A stretch of DNA of 64,000 nt from Crocodylus rhombifer (lineage: Eukaryota > Chordata > Crocodylia > Crocodylidae): the NCBI GenBank assembly GCA_038503035.1, contig JAVSML010018938.1, positions 1 to 64,000 on the forward strand. Reading direction: 5' to 3'. A model generated the notes under the pieces. The model had not been told where the DNA came from. It ran no database searches and saw only the letters and a list, made by a program, of their open reading frames with translations. The first letter of the stretch is position 1. Each line of letters opens with the position of its first letter. Both the position numbers and the translations under genes were made by a program. Of this stretch, positions 1-11,331 are shown in pieces.

Positions 1-60
1 GGCATCGACACCACAGTCTCCCAGCTTTTTGATGAGGACAGGGTGAGGACAGCTCCATCA
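1..60 (+). pseudogene. Remnant of the family's last exon at window start
   Basis: Frame 1 reads VSQLFDED at about 16-39. It sits where the intact copies have DFS-LF-DD, and the DNA that follows (60-355) aligns with the 3' block at 2115-2420. The upstream part of this unit is outside the window. The match is short, so the call is tentative. Confidence 0.28.
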
Positions 61-426
61 CTTCCCACCAGGATGCTCCTATGGGAGAGAAGACCTGTCC
101 ACAGTTCCTGAAATCCTCTCTCTTGCACTTCCTTGCCTGGTGACTTCTTCCCACTACCCTCCTCCCTCCTTCTCTGATTTTCCAGCCTCTGGGCCTCCTC
201 ATAGGAAAATACGCCTGATCATATACGATCAGGAAATTACAAGAAAGGTCCAGGCTCAAGCCAAGTGCCTAGCAGAACTCACCTCCAGCTTTTTCCCTCT
301 ATAGGAGAAGTGTAGGATTGAACATTCTAAATAGTTTATAGCTATTATGATTTTGTTTCATGATCACAATGAGGTTTTCAGTGCTGATGTCATACGTGAG
401 CGCAATTTTGTCTTATTTGGAGTTAC

Positions 427-2420
427 CAAAGCACAGGTAAAAGGGTGCTGGAGCTACAGTTTCTTCTGGAGGGTGGGGAAGTATTGACCTGCTGATTCAG
501 GCAAAGGACATGTCAGTTGATCAAGTCAGGCTATAATTAAAGAGGGAGGTGATTGGGAAAGGGGTAGAATGGAATTCTGTCTCGTCAGGCTGAGGTTAGA
601 GAACCAAGGGGGCAGAGGGACGACCATACAGTCCAAACTAGACTCAGCCATGTCCCCACAACTGCAATGAGGCTTAGCCTGTTTCTCAATCAGTATGAGT
701 CCATCTGTCTTCTACACAGTAATTCATTCTTCCATCCATCTAAACTGGGCATAATACATACATCCACTGCTCAAGGGTTTCATCAGTCTTGCCTAGCAGT
801 TTTGCATGCTAAAAGTCTGATGCAATACCCCACCTTCATGAGGGTGTCGCATTGTTCTCCAAATTCACTGGTTTGTGCTGCCAGTTATACCCATCACATA
901 TTGGTCTATATTTTCCCTTTCCATCTGCCATCTTGTGAAAAATGGAGATCTCTTATTCCTAACACTTTTCAAAGCACAGCACGCCTCAAAGTTATTCATT
1001 CAGATTTGTAGTTTTAATTGATCTGCGGCATTTTCACATCGAAGTGTTCAGTACTTCTATTGCTTCATCCTTGGCCACATGAAGAAGCACTGCTGTTTGC
1101 AGCCTTTCATCTTTTGTCTGCAGCATTCACAATACAGTACAATTCAAACGCCTGCTTCAAGCTCCACATTTCCTTCCAAAAAATGGCTTTCCTGTGAGTT
1201 TTAGTGGAGTGTTTCTCAACCTGGGTGCTACAGTACCCCAGGGTGTCTGCAGATCCTTTCAAAGGTGCTGCAGGGTGCCCTGCAAAGTTAGCACTATTGG
1301 GTATGCAGACATGATTCACATAATAAACCCAAAGATTTCAAATAGGAATCTGTAGTCTTAAAACATCCTGAGCTGTTGTAGTCTTTCTGGGTTCTTTTTG
1401 TCAAAAAAACCCCTCCATATTGTTTTTCTATCATCAAAAAAGGAGTGAAAGCTAAGAACTGGCATTTTCTAAGGGATGGTTTGAGCCTAGCAAGGTTAAG
1501 AAACACTGCTCTAACTCATTCCAGTTAGTCTGCCTACCTGTTAAAAGTATCTTGTGGCCTGGCATTTGCACTCTACACTATGGAGAAGATCATGTGGTTA
1601 GTGTTATCCGAACATGCAGAAGGTGAGCCAGTACCTCTGATATCCAAATAAATAGGCATAATTCTGGGCTGAGCAGGGACTACACTTGGATATATTTGCC
1701 AAGGGCATTATTCCCAACTGGGAATACCAAAGAAGTCATTCAGGCTTAAGCTGCCATGGCTTAACCCTTGGCCAAGGGTTTGCACCTCCACATTAATCTG
1801 GGTGTACTGAGCACAAGTCAGTGCAGGGCATTCACAGTGATCACAAAGAGCAGGCCCATAATCCATCACATATGAACACAGATGAACAGCAGAGGCAATG
1901 AGAGTGCCTGTATTTCACGGACCAGAGGGGAGGTATGTCTATTGGGCTGTTCCTAGGAAGGCACACTTAGTGAAGTGCTGCAGAAGACTCCAATCCAGGC
2001 AGAAGAGGATCAGGATGGGACCACGCCACCCTACTTCCTGTCACAAAATCTTCCCATGAAAAGAAAGATCCCCTCCCAAATTGTGGCCTTGAGAACATGG
2101 GCTGGATTCTCCTTAATGGATAAGGAGAGAAGCATAGTTCTATCACCCTTCCTCACAGTTCTTCTATGGGATAGAAAGCCCTTCAATAGCCTGAATGCCT
2201 GCCTGACTTACTTACCTGATCATTTTGTGTCCACCAGACGCCTCCTTCCTTGTGTATTTTTCTTGGGTCTTCTTCTGAGCCTCTGGGCCTCACAATAGAG
2301 GAAGTGTAAAATTCAGTGGGGTGTGTCAGGTAGAACTACAATTTTCTGGCCAAAGGAGGAGACATAGGACTGTTAGGTTTAAGAGACCTATAAATATAAA
2401 TTAAGGATTTGTTTTATGAT
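427..2420 (+). pseudogene. Decayed unit of the small-gene family
   Basis: Sequence at about 427-510 aligns with coding exon 1 of the copy at 20136 (shared GACCTGCTG, GGCAAA and GTCAG) but lacks the start codon. The intron block follows at about 670-900 and shares CAGTATGAG and CCATCC runs with 8585-8640. A last-exon remnant lies near 2095-2140 (reads GFSLMDKERS), and its 3' block at 2115-2420 matches 60-400. A hAT-type element (1207-1508) sits inside. No open frame survives. Confidence 0.4.
1207..1508. mobile_element. Non-autonomous hAT-type element, 302 bp
   Basis: The left end reads GAGTGTTTCTCAACCTGGG and the right end is its approximate reverse complement (CTTAAGAAACACTG region), as in CAGTG-type hAT termini. 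Internal sequence matches the two ends of the larger insertion at 57612-60164 in opposite orientation, so both belong to one family. I could not find a clean 8-bp target duplication here. Confidence 0.6.
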
Positions 2421-2589
2421 CACCTCTCAGTCCCATTGTCAGTGTCATAGACAAGTCCATGTCTGTCACAATAACACCATCCCAGAGAGACAGTACTGGT
2501 GACAGCATACAGTGTTCATATCCATAGAAATAATGCTTGACCCCTGAGCAGCCCAAAAATAACTTCTCCACTCCCTCTGACCCAGCAAC

Positions 2590-3170
2590 TGGCTACGCCT
2601 TCATTTTACACCTCCAGGAGGCCAAGTGGAAGAAATCATATTTTTCAGGTGTTTCTCTCAAGCCCAAGCAGACTAGTCACATTTTTTGTCCCTTTCCCAC
2701 TCAGTCAGTGTCTGGGAGATGGTCCCTGCAGTTCTGTGCTTCATATGCTGGGGTCTCTCCCAGGGGATCTGCTTGATCATGGTGAAGGTCTTTCTATGGC
2801 TCTTTGGCTTGTGCCAACTGAGTCCTGCTGCTCAAGCTGTCAGTGAAAGCCACTGCACCTGGGTTGAGAAGATACTGATGTTATTTGGGCCCCTGCTACA
2901 CTCTCCACTCAGCTCTCCTCTAGGTTTTGAGGATAAGTGACCTCCCCCAGCTCCTTTCAGACATCCGTGTGGGTGGGGACTGCAGCCCAGACAAGGTGTT
3001 TATCATGGTGCACAGGGGAGAGGAAGGTAGGAACCTGGTGGGGGTGTTCCCAAACAGCCAGGGGAGGGGGCTGAATCCCTAGCATATGGGCAAGACAAAT
3101 TCCTTGAGTGATGTTTGGAAGAAAGGGGTCACGTCCATAACCAGGCCATGAAGAAAGGCACAACGAGATC
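2590..3170 (+). repeat. Downstream blocks of the array unit, copy 1
   Basis: The stretch with TGGAAGAAATCATATTTTTC, then TTTGGCTTGTGCCAACTGAG and CTGCTGCTCAAG, is shared with 11640-11870, 12740-13170, 14600-14990 and 22150-22470. No coding frame is conserved between copies, so I treat it as non-coding flank carried along by the tandem duplication. Confidence 0.55.
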
Positions 3171-3378
3171 CTAGAGTTACCAGTGGGTCAGAGAGCAGAG
3201 GCCTGGAAGAGGAGGATCATGGGAGGTTGTTTGAAAGCCAGGATCAGAACTGGTACCTCTGGCCTCCCAACCTCACCCAACTCTTCCTCAGAAGCAAAGT
3301 CCCAGCTGCTCAACAAGTCTCAGCTGATCAATTGCTGATAGGGAAAAGGACCAGATTAATGTACAGGAAGATTTAGAC

Positions 3379-4045
3379 CAGGGCTTTTAAGCAGCTGGGG
3401 GCCCCACTAAACATGTGCCCTACAGGCCACGCACCACCCAGGTGCACCCTCTCCCCCCCACTGCACCACAGGCCCCCAAGCCATGCACATGGGTGCACCT
3501 CACCTTGCCACTGTATTCATCTGCACTGCATGTGGATGTTCCCTCTTCCTGCACCACTCTGCTCCACTGTGCCCTGAATGTGGACACTCCTTTTCCCATT
3601 CCCCTGCTGTGCTCCTGCATGCTGTGCATGTAGACTCTCCCCCCTCCACCCAACTGTGCTCTGCTGTGTAACACACACAGACCATATAGCTTCCCACTTT
3701 CCCCCCACAGTAACGTATTGTGCCACACATAGAGGAACCTCCCCCCTGCTACACTGAACCTCTCTGCACCATGTGTAGGTAACCTTACCCTCCCCCCCTG
3801 CATCCCTCCACAGTACCAGCTGTATACCCCAGATCCCTTGCAGGCTGTGATCTGCACCACCTCACTCTGCCCAGGAGGTGGTTCAGGACACAAAAGCTAG
3901 AGAAGGGATGGTGAGCTTGGGGAGCCTAGCTGCTGCTTCAATCAGAGCAGTGAGAGGAGTGATGGCCAGGTGAGAACTCAAGGGCTGCAAAATGATGCCT
4001 TGTGGGCTACATGTAGCAATGTAGGCCATCAGTTGAACCGTCCAG
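3379..4045. mobile_element. hAT-type element nested in old CR1, 667 bp
   Basis: It is flanked by a perfect 8-bp target duplication ATTTAGAC (3371-3378 and 4046-4053). The left end CAGGGCTTTTAAGCAGCTGG and the reverse complement of the right end (CTGGACGGTTCAACTGATGG) are imperfect terminal inverted repeats. The interior is C-rich with no credible coding. Confidence 0.72.
3480..3680. repeat. Degenerate minisatellite-like stretch
   Basis: Several diverged units contain CTGC-ACTGTGCC, GTGGACACTCC or GTAGACTCTCC spaced roughly 55-65 bp apart. They lie inside the hAT element at 3379-4045 and account for the overlapping spurious open frames here. Confidence 0.4.
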
Positions 4046-4444
4046 ATTTAGACCACCTCATGCAATGGATCATTAAAAGTTGAATGAAGTTTATGACTAC
4101 AAAGTGCAAATTCACACATTTAGAGGCTAACAGCAAGGACTTCAGGTATGAGATAAGGCAGTAGCTACTGAAGACAACTGAGGAAAAGAGGTACCTGGGC
4201 ATATTGGTATATTGTAGGATAACCATAAACTCCAGTGCAATACAGCTGCAAAAAAGGCTAATTCATTCTGAAGGGGTATTATTTGGAATCCAGTAGAGCC
4301 AAGAAAATACTAATACCAATATGCAAGGCATGGGTTTAGAAGTTCTACATTAAATTCTGGTCAACAATATTAAAAACTTAAATTGGAACAAGTTCAAAAA
4401 AGAGCTATGGCTGGTTAAAAGAATAGGGCCCTTTTTCTTATGAG

Positions 4445-4812
4445 AGAAAATTAAAGGACTGAGGGGGGATCTTGTGGCCTGTTATAAACTAGTCAGGGGG
4501 GATCAGCAGGCATTGGGGGAGTCCCTGTTTCCCCAAGCACCGCCAGGAGTGACCAGGAATAACGGTCACAAGCTGGCAGAGGGTAGGTTTAGGTTAGACA
4601 TCAGGAGGCGCTACTTCACGGTCAGGGCGGCTAGGGTCTGGAACCAACTTCCAAGAGAAGTGGTGCAGGCTCCTACCCTGGGGGAGTTTAAGAGGAGGTT
4701 AGATGAACATCTTGCTGGGGTCATTTGACCCCAGTATTCTTTCCTGCCATGGCAGGGGGTCGGACTAGAGATCTGCTCAGGTCCCTTCCAACCCTAGAAA
4801 CTATGAAACTAT
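4445..4812 (+). mobile_element. Younger CR1 LINE 3' end nested in old CR1
   Basis: The frame from about 4453 to 4728 reads as a CR1 reverse-transcriptase C-terminus (RGDLVACYKLVRGDQQ, then NGHKL, RFRLDIRR and FTVRAARVWNQLP) ending in a stop at 4726-4728. The short 3' UTR contains TCCAACCCTAGAAACTATG and closes with the CR1 3'-terminal repeat GAAACTATGAAACTATGA near 4796-4813. It is heavily 5'-truncated, as usual for CR1. The uninterrupted frame shows it is much younger than the flanking CR1. Confidence 0.82.
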
Positions 4813-5538
4813 GACTCCAGCATGTTTAGTTTAACAATAAGGATATTACAGGGGGACAGGATTACTTTTTACAAATACATTTGAGGAGTGAATGTTAGGG
4901 AGGTAGAACTTTTTAGGCTGACAAACACTGGGGCCAGGTCAAAGGGCTATAAAATGGCTATGAATAAATTTAGATTGGAAATTGAAAAGATTTTTAACCA
5001 TCAGGGAGAAGCTTGGATTGGTCTTCCAAACAAAGCAGAAGGGGCAAAGTCCCTACATAATTTCAAGATTGAATTCAATACATTTATGGAAGGGAAGTTA
5101 TGGGAGGATAAAGTGTTTTGGCCCAACAATTAGAGTATGCGATATGCAGAACCATGTGTTTGTACTCCCCAGGCTTGGGGTAGAGAGGTAACTCTTGTAG
5201 AATGGAAGGTATCTGGTAATACCATGTTTCAGGGCTTCTGCTTGCGATTTGGGGCCAAAAAACAGGATTCTTTCTGCTCATGAATGTTATTACCTTCTGG
5301 GGTTCTGTTTTCACCTTCTTCTGAGGCCACTGGACATGGTCACAGTTAAGGTAGGGGATTAGAGGGTTCATTGCGGTACACTGATGTTCCTGCTGATACT
5401 GGGATAACTCAGAAGATTCTGACTGAAGAGTCTGGGTCTCTTGTCCAGGGTCAGACCAAATACCAACTGTGGGGCAGGAAGGGATTTTTCCTATATCAGA
5501 TTGGCAAGGATGATTGGGGTTTCTGCCTTCCTCTATAG

Positions 5539-5717
5539 CAGTGGTCTCCGAACTTTTTTGATCACGCATCCCTATCAGTAAAAAATTTGAGCATTCACCC
5601 CCAGTAGATACATATTTATATAAATATAAATAGAAGTTCTAATATTTTCTTCCTGCACCCCAATGGATTATCTTGCGTACCCCCTGGGGTGCGCGCACCA
5701 CACTTTGGAGACCAGTG
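5539..5717. mobile_element. hAT-type MITE, 179 bp
   Basis: Termini CAGTGGTCTCCGAACTTTTT and, on the reverse complement, CACTGGTCTCCAAAGTGTGG form inverted repeats. The flanks CTCTATAG (5531-5538) and CTGTATAG (5718-5725) are an 8-bp target duplication with one mismatch. It interrupts the 3' UTR of the old CR1. Confidence 0.8.
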
Positions 5718-5810
5718 CTGTATAGCATGGATACTTGTCCTCATCCTAGGATCTTCTGAGCATATATTAACCAGCTACTTCCCTTCCATTGACATGGCAG
5801 GGCACTGGCA

Positions 5811-6300
5811 GTGCCCTCGTGTCTTCTACTTTTCCCCAGGGCATGTTGGAGGGAGATCTTGGTATTTCTGGTTTTGTGCTTAGTAGTTGTGTGTGAGGAT
5901 GTAGAAGGAAGATTTTAGGGAATCCTTGGGTAAGTGGGTGCTGGGAAATGAAGTGCATTGGACTTGATAACAAAGCAGCCTCCTTCCAGTCCTAGGTCTT
6001 TGACTACATATGGTCCTGGAGAACTCTCTGGTACATCACAGATCTATGATGGGTGCCAGACTTTGATCCTAGCACTTGGTTGAATAATACATGAGCTAAA
6101 GAGATCTATGGGGAGGGGAGCTCTAGAGCTTGGAGTGAGCTGAAAACAACAAGGATTTGGGAAATAACCACACAGCAGAGCAGGAGAAGTGTCCTGCATT
6201 CTTTATGCCACCAGCACAGAAAACAGTCCTGCACACTTTTCTGAAAGCCTCTGTTCCCTCTTACTTTAAAGGCAAGAGCTTTATGTGCACAACTTGCTCA
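5811..6300. other. No feature recognised
   Basis: Unique-looking sequence lies between the old CR1 and the promoter block of the intact unit. I see no repeat or coding signature. It could hold more of the upstream regulatory region. Confidence 0.4.
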
Positions 6301-6318
6301 CAGGGAATTCTTCCTGTG

Positions 6319-6349
6319 ATTGGCTGTTGGGGGTTCTGATGTCACAATG
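6319..6349 (+). promoter_or_regulatory. Conserved CCAAT box and CRE-like site, unit at 6502
   Basis: ATTGGCTG (6319-6326, an inverted CCAAT box) is followed 17 bp on (start to start) by CTGATGTCACAATG (6336-6349), which holds TGATGTCA, a near-CRE octamer. The same two motifs at the same 17-bp spacing precede the other intact copy (19941-19971), and both are eroded in the broken copy. The sites lie about 165 bp upstream of the proposed ATG. Confidence 0.5.
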
Positions 6350-6501
6350 GCCACACCCAGGTGGCAGCTGGCCTGAGCTACTGAGTCACAAGGCCCCAGA
6401 ACTAAGTTACTAGGGGATGCGGTCACTAGGTGGAGCCACTCTGGTTCAGACTTCATCCCAGGTGGATCTTGCTTTACTTGTGTCTGGTGTCAGAGGGCAG
6501 G

Positions 6502-7786
6502 ATGCCAAAGTGTGGGCAGAAGGGAGGGAGCTGGAGCTCCTTCAGAGATGCCTTTGCTTGCTGCTTTGGCCAAAAGAAAAGGAAGTAGGTCCTGGATGGG
6601 GGCGGGATTGGATGGGAGGGAGGAGAGAAGAGGGGAGGACAGAGGAATGTGGGGAGTCTGCCTCCATCACCTGACATACCAAAAGCCAGAGATGGGAAGG
6701 GCCAAGGCACACTCTAGTCTAACAAACCCAAAACTTGTTTCCATCCATCTGTTGTAATTTGGAAGCAAGCACTACTCACCCAGCATGTACCCAACAATTC
6801 TTCCATCCCTCTACCCATGTCTCTTCTTCCCTATTCTTTCCTATACCTGCCTATTTAAGTTATGACCTGTCCTTGGTTATGTCACCTGCCAGTTGTCCAT
6901 CCCATCCTATCACATGTCTAACTCCACCAATAACACAGTTTCTAGGTCCTCTGCCTCCCCCTAATCTCTAGGATAGGCTCTCATCTCAGCACAAGCCTGT
7001 TGCTCTGCCATCTAGCCCCAACTCTGTTCTGATAGGGTGTTACTTCGATGTGTGGGTTGTTAATGACACAAACACAGAGCCCATTGTGGCTTCCACAGTA
7101 CAGTGCTTCTTAAGGGCAGGTGGAGGCAACTCAAGTATAAGTCACACTCCTGAGATTTGGAGTAGAGAATCGTGGGGGGCAGGGGAGACAGCCACAGATG
7201 TTAAAAATCTATCCAGTGGCAAGGTAGGGTTTCCCCCCCACCCCATTTGTTTTTCTGGTTGTTTTGATGACAGAATGGGAATACTTCCTTTAGAAGCCAT
7301 TGAAACATACTGAATATGGCGAGTTACCCTCTCCTGCAGAGCTGATGCAGAGATCCATATGAATTCTCAGTCTTAGTCCCACAGGTCTAACTAATGCTTG
7401 TTCACTGTCCTGAAGCCACCCAGGTATTCTGGCTCCTAGACCCTGTCCCCTGTACACAGAACTCTGTCTAATCCCTCTGCTCTCTCTTCAGGTCTCCAGA
7501 AAATTCTGTGGAGTTCTCAGTTGGTGAATGGGACTTCTGGGACCAACAAAGAATACGGGCAAATGACTTCTCCTGCCTCTTCTTTGAGGATGACAGCATT
7601 CAGGAGAGCAGCAAGGTCATTGAAGTGGCAGCCTTGGTCCACAGAGCAGAGAATGAAGGGGACATAACAGACATGGCCCACGCTGGGGGAGAACGGGGCT
7701 TGGGAAAAAGGGATGATGCTGAAAAACCACAGGCTACTGATCTGGACAGGGAGGCTGGTGACACATCATTCATCGATTTAGAGTAA
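6502..7786 (+). CDS. Small two-exon gene, unrecognised acidic protein (125 aa), copy 1
   Basis: Proposed join of 6502-6584 and 7492-7786. Exon 1 starts ATG and ends GGAA before donor GTAGGT; exon 2 follows acceptor CTCTCTTCAG. The phase (2+1) matches the copy at 20136 exactly, and both first exons are 83 nt. Residues 1-28 are basic with W11, F14, a CysCysPhe triplet (20-22) and Gln-Lys-Lys (24-26). Residues 29-85 hold a conserved core: WD at 41-42, RI at 48-49, DFS at 53-55, LF at 57-58, VIEV at 70-73, VHR at 77-79 and EGD at 83-85. The acidic tail ends SFIDLE before TAA. No signal peptide or membrane helix is seen. I do not recognise the family. The adjacent cysteines could be a lipid-modification site, which is inference only. 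No AATAAA is evident just downstream. Decay of one copy and missing transcript evidence limit confidence. Confidence 0.55.
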
Positions 7787-8749
7787 AGATCCTCATTATA
7801 TTTGTAATCCTGCTCACTCCTCTGTTCATTTGGTGACTTGCACCCATTGGTCCTATCCTTCCTTCAGGGTTTTTCCTGGGTCTTCTCTTCAATTTCTACC
7901 TCCCTTGTAGAGTATGACCTAAGCCTCCAAACAGTATGCTAGGGAAAGCAACTGCTGAAGGCTTCAGAAGACATATCCTATTGCTGCCAACGAAGCTTGG
8001 AAACCTGAGCCTTGTCCTTCCACTTCTAGACTCTAGAAGAGATGAGGTTGGGTCCTGGGCTCTGAGTTGCTTTGGGAGATCCCCCGCTTTGGGAGCATAA
8101 GTGAGTTCCCTGTGCAAGGACCTGAGGTGAGAAAAGGTCCAGAGCCTGGAGAGACACCCAGAACAGTGTGGCTACACAGTGGCCATGCACAGGTGTCAGT
8201 TGGTCAGGGCTACTGTGTCACAAGGACCTGGAGCAGAGTTATCAGGGGACATGGCCAAACACTGCTACTCTGGTTCAGATTTAATCAGAAGTAGCTCTCA
8301 CTTTCCCTGGGCCTTTGTGGCTTACAGAAGGCACGATACCAATGTGGGCAGGAGAGGGTACTAGAGCTCCTTCCAGAATGCCCTCGCCTGCTACTTAGGC
8401 TTGAAGGAGAGGAGGAGGTAGCTTCTGGGTTGGGCTGGGATTGGAGGGGAGGAGAGAGGCAGGTGGGGAGTCTGTCTTAAGCACCTGGTATACCAGAAGT
8501 GAGGGGTGGGGAGGGCTAAGGCATGCCCTAGCCTAACAGAATCAAACATATCTTCATCTACATGTCATCATTTATAGGCAACCATTTCCCAGTCAGTATG
8601 AGCCAGCCTATACCCAACCATCCATCCTTTCACACATCCACCCATCTCTCTGTCCCTCCTAATCACTCATCCATCTGCCAGTTTTAGCCACTACCTCTAC
8701 CTTCCATATGTCAGCTTCTTCCAGCTGTCCTTCTCATACTATTACATAC

Positions 8750-9903
8750 TGTCACAGAGTGGGGCCTGCGAGCGGCAGTGAGCTCGCTAGCGCCTCCTGC
8801 CATGTCAATTAAGTTGATCCAGCACCCTCTTCTCGCCTGCCACGTCTTTGATCTTATGAAGTTCAGTAAGGAAGGCTGCCTACTTCCACTTTGGAACGGA
8901 GGTAATACCAGCGCGGTGTCAAGTGGGGTGCTCCAACACCCCCAGCCTTATGGGCAATGCATGCCTCCTACCTCCCATTTAGCACACCCCAAGCCTCACA
9001 GCTGTTCCTGGACGTTATTCTGTCCTTGCCCTCCGGCGCCCCTTGGGCTCGTCCTGCCCTGGTGCCCCTCTCTGGGACCCCCGGCCCTGTCACTCACCTG
9101 GCATCCCTCTCCGATCCTCTTGGGCCTATCATGCCCCTGGCGCCCCGTTACCGGCGCCCCTGGGCCAGTGCTGCAACTGGCGCCCCGGGGCCTGTTTTGT
9201 GGTTTTGCCCCTGCTCCTCACCCTGTCTGGAGCCTCCCGCCCCCTCTAGGGCCTTTTGCTGCACTTCCCGCCCCCTCTAGGGCCTGAGCACACTTTCACA
9301 GCTGGGGCTACAACCCCACACACCGAGTGCCTCTCCGGCACTCGTCACGCTGTGCCCACTGTAGCACTGCTCCCTGTGCCCCTGCTGGGCACTGGGAACC
9401 CCCAAGCTACTGGGGAGCCCCCATGAAGCCTCCTCGCACCCCTACAGCCTCACCCGGTCCTCCAGTATAACAATAACAAAACCATGAGCCAAGCAGCTGC
9501 AACACAAGAAGCCTACCGGCTCATAACCCAATCATAAGCCCCCGAGCTTATAAACCCAGCTCCGCTCTATGCTGGCTTTCTCCCATACCTCTGTCAGGGT
9601 TCTCTCTACCCTTGCATCATTGCAGCCGGTCAGCGTGGTCCGGCTGTAACCATCAACCCGGGCTGCTCAGCTCACCCACAGAGCTCGAGCTCGAGCTCCT
9701 GCTCCTGCTCCTGCTCCTGCAACCACCAGAAGGAAACTGCTACTCTGGCTCCAGCCTGGGCTGTTTATAAAGACCTGGCCCTGCTCCCTTCTGGTCACCT
9801 GACCTGTCTGGTTGCTGCGGCAACCAGCACCTGAGCTGCCCCTGGTGATTGGCAGCTCCTTAACCCCATATTAGTCACAGGACATCTCCTTGATCCTGTG
9901 ACA
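8750..9903. mobile_element. Solo LTR, 1154 bp
   Basis: It begins TGTCACAG and ends CTGTGACA, an 8-bp perfect inverted end of the TG...CA type. It is flanked by an exact 5-bp target duplication CATAC (8745-8749 and 9904-9908). Removing it restores the intron block shared with 6740-7310 and 20340-20790. It is GC-rich with TATAAA near 9549 and 9757 and a (CTCCTG)n run near 9697-9720. No gag or pol sequence adjoins it, so it is a solo LTR of an endogenous retrovirus or Gypsy-type element. Confidence 0.82.
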
Positions 9904-10281
9904 CATACCTATCATTAATAGAGCTTCTAATTACTCCAGCTGTCCCCTATCTCTAAGCTAGCCTCTCATCTCAACAGAAGCCTACTGCTTTACCATTTCG
10001 CTCCAACTCTAACCTGGCCAGGTGTTATTTCATTTTGGGGATTGTTAATCACATGAACACCAAGACTGTTGAAGTTTCCACAATATGGATGTTGCCTAAG
10101 GGCAGGTGGAAGTGGCTAAAGGATGAATTACACTTCTGTGATTTGGAGCATAGGTTCCTGGGGGCCAGAGAGACTGCCTCTGATGTTAAAAACTGCACAG
10201 CAGCATGGCAGAAATTTTTCCCCACCTGTTTTGTGGTCATCTCCGTGGCAACACCTGAATATTTCCTTCTAGCGGCTGTGA

Positions 10282-10947
10282 ACAGAAGTGAACAGACATT
10301 TACCTTTGATTCAGGAAATGCAGCCACAGGCCTGCGGTGGCTCAGGCCAGAAGCTGGGGGGTGCTAGAGCATGGCTCTGCCTGTGTATTCACTTCCTTTT
10401 CCTGCTGCCCCCAACGTCTCTGGGATTTGCAGTCCAGAATTATAGCAGCAGGACTCTTCAGAGTTGCTTATCACTTCCTTTTCTTGCATTGAGGTGCCTC
10501 TGGAATTTGTAGTCCATAGTTGAGGCCAGCAGTAACACCCCTTCCCTGGCCCCAGACAGGGTTTGCTTGGGGGTAGTACCCCCTCACTCCCACCCTAGAC
10601 TGGGCTGCATCCCCAGCCAGGTTTGCCACCCTACCACACCCCTGTCAGCCAGCTCTCACTGGTCCAGCAAGGGAGCAGAGGGGCAGGGCAGTGAGCAGCC
10701 CAGGGTTGCAGAGCATGTTGGGATGCTGGGGGACTGTGATTTAACTTGAATCAGGAAGAGGTCTGGGACAGAAGTTTCATAAACCGGTTTGACCCAAATC
10801 AGTTAAGGCTGATACTACCTTCAACCAGGTTTATCTTAAACCAGTTTCAGACATTTTGAAACTGGTTTAATGTACACTGAGCTTCTGTTCTGTTACAGGT
10901 TTAAACCAGTTTCTGATGGCTTAAAGCAGTTTATGTGTAACTTCTGT
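10282..10947. mobile_element. 666-bp interspersed repeat, copy 1
   Basis: It aligns nearly end to end with 29487-30146. It begins ACAGAAGT and ends ACTTCTGT, an inverted 8-mer, and carries internal repeated motifs (AAACCAGTTT and AAACTGGTTT palindromes) in its last 200 bp. It interrupts the intron block of the broken unit. The class is uncertain. Inverted ends suggest a non-autonomous DNA transposon; no clear target duplication was found. Confidence 0.62.
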
Positions 10948-11331
10948 CCCTAGCCCAAGTGTTCTGGCTCCTAGCTCTGTGCAAGGGGAAGGTGTCCTGC
11001 TCCCTATATGTGGAACCCCATTTGATATCTCTGGTATCTTTACAGCTCTGCAGCAGAATCCCTGGAGTTCACAATTGTTGAAAAGGGTGTATGATGCCTG
11101 CAACAGTTCAGGGCCTATGATTTCTCCTGGCTCCTTCATAAAGATGCCTGCACACAGAGTAGTAGCCCTGAGGCTTCCTTGAGACAGCAGCCCTGGTCCA
11201 CAAGGGACAGAATTAAGGGGTTCTGCTGAGGAGCAGTGCCCCATGCTGAGGGATGAGGGAACTTAGAAAGGGAATATGCTGGTAGAAATCCAAGAAGGGG
11301 GGGCCCTGTTCAACAGCATTAAGCCATGATG

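Larger units (their letters stand above)
3335..5810 (+). mobile_element. Old CR1-type LINE, 3' half, split by three insertions
   Basis: Reading + strand pieces in order (about 3335-3378, 4046-4440, 4813-5538, 5726-5810) restores a decayed CR1 reverse-transcriptase C-terminus and 3' UTR. The RT-like LEQVQKRAM segment near 4383 is continued after the nested CR1 by FSL-like, KYI, KFRLEIEK and FNTFMEG segments (4823-5110). The 3' UTR has the CR1-like stretch GGGCAGGAAGGGATTTTTCC near 5481 and ends in CCTTCCTCTATAG. All frames are broken. The element is non-functional and clearly older than its insertions. Confidence 0.7.

Noticed and set aside
2686..2940. Hydrophobic 84-codon frame in the downstream array block
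   Set aside because: The aligned blocks at 12890 and 22264 have stops in the matching frame, so it is not conserved.
3420..3893. 157-codon open frame (-)
   Set aside because: It lies in the C-rich minisatellite-like interior of the nested hAT element at 3379-4045.
5084..5569. 161-codon open frame (-)
   Set aside because: It is antisense to the 3' UTR of the old CR1 on the + strand and ends in the MITE at 5539; low complexity of stops, not a gene.
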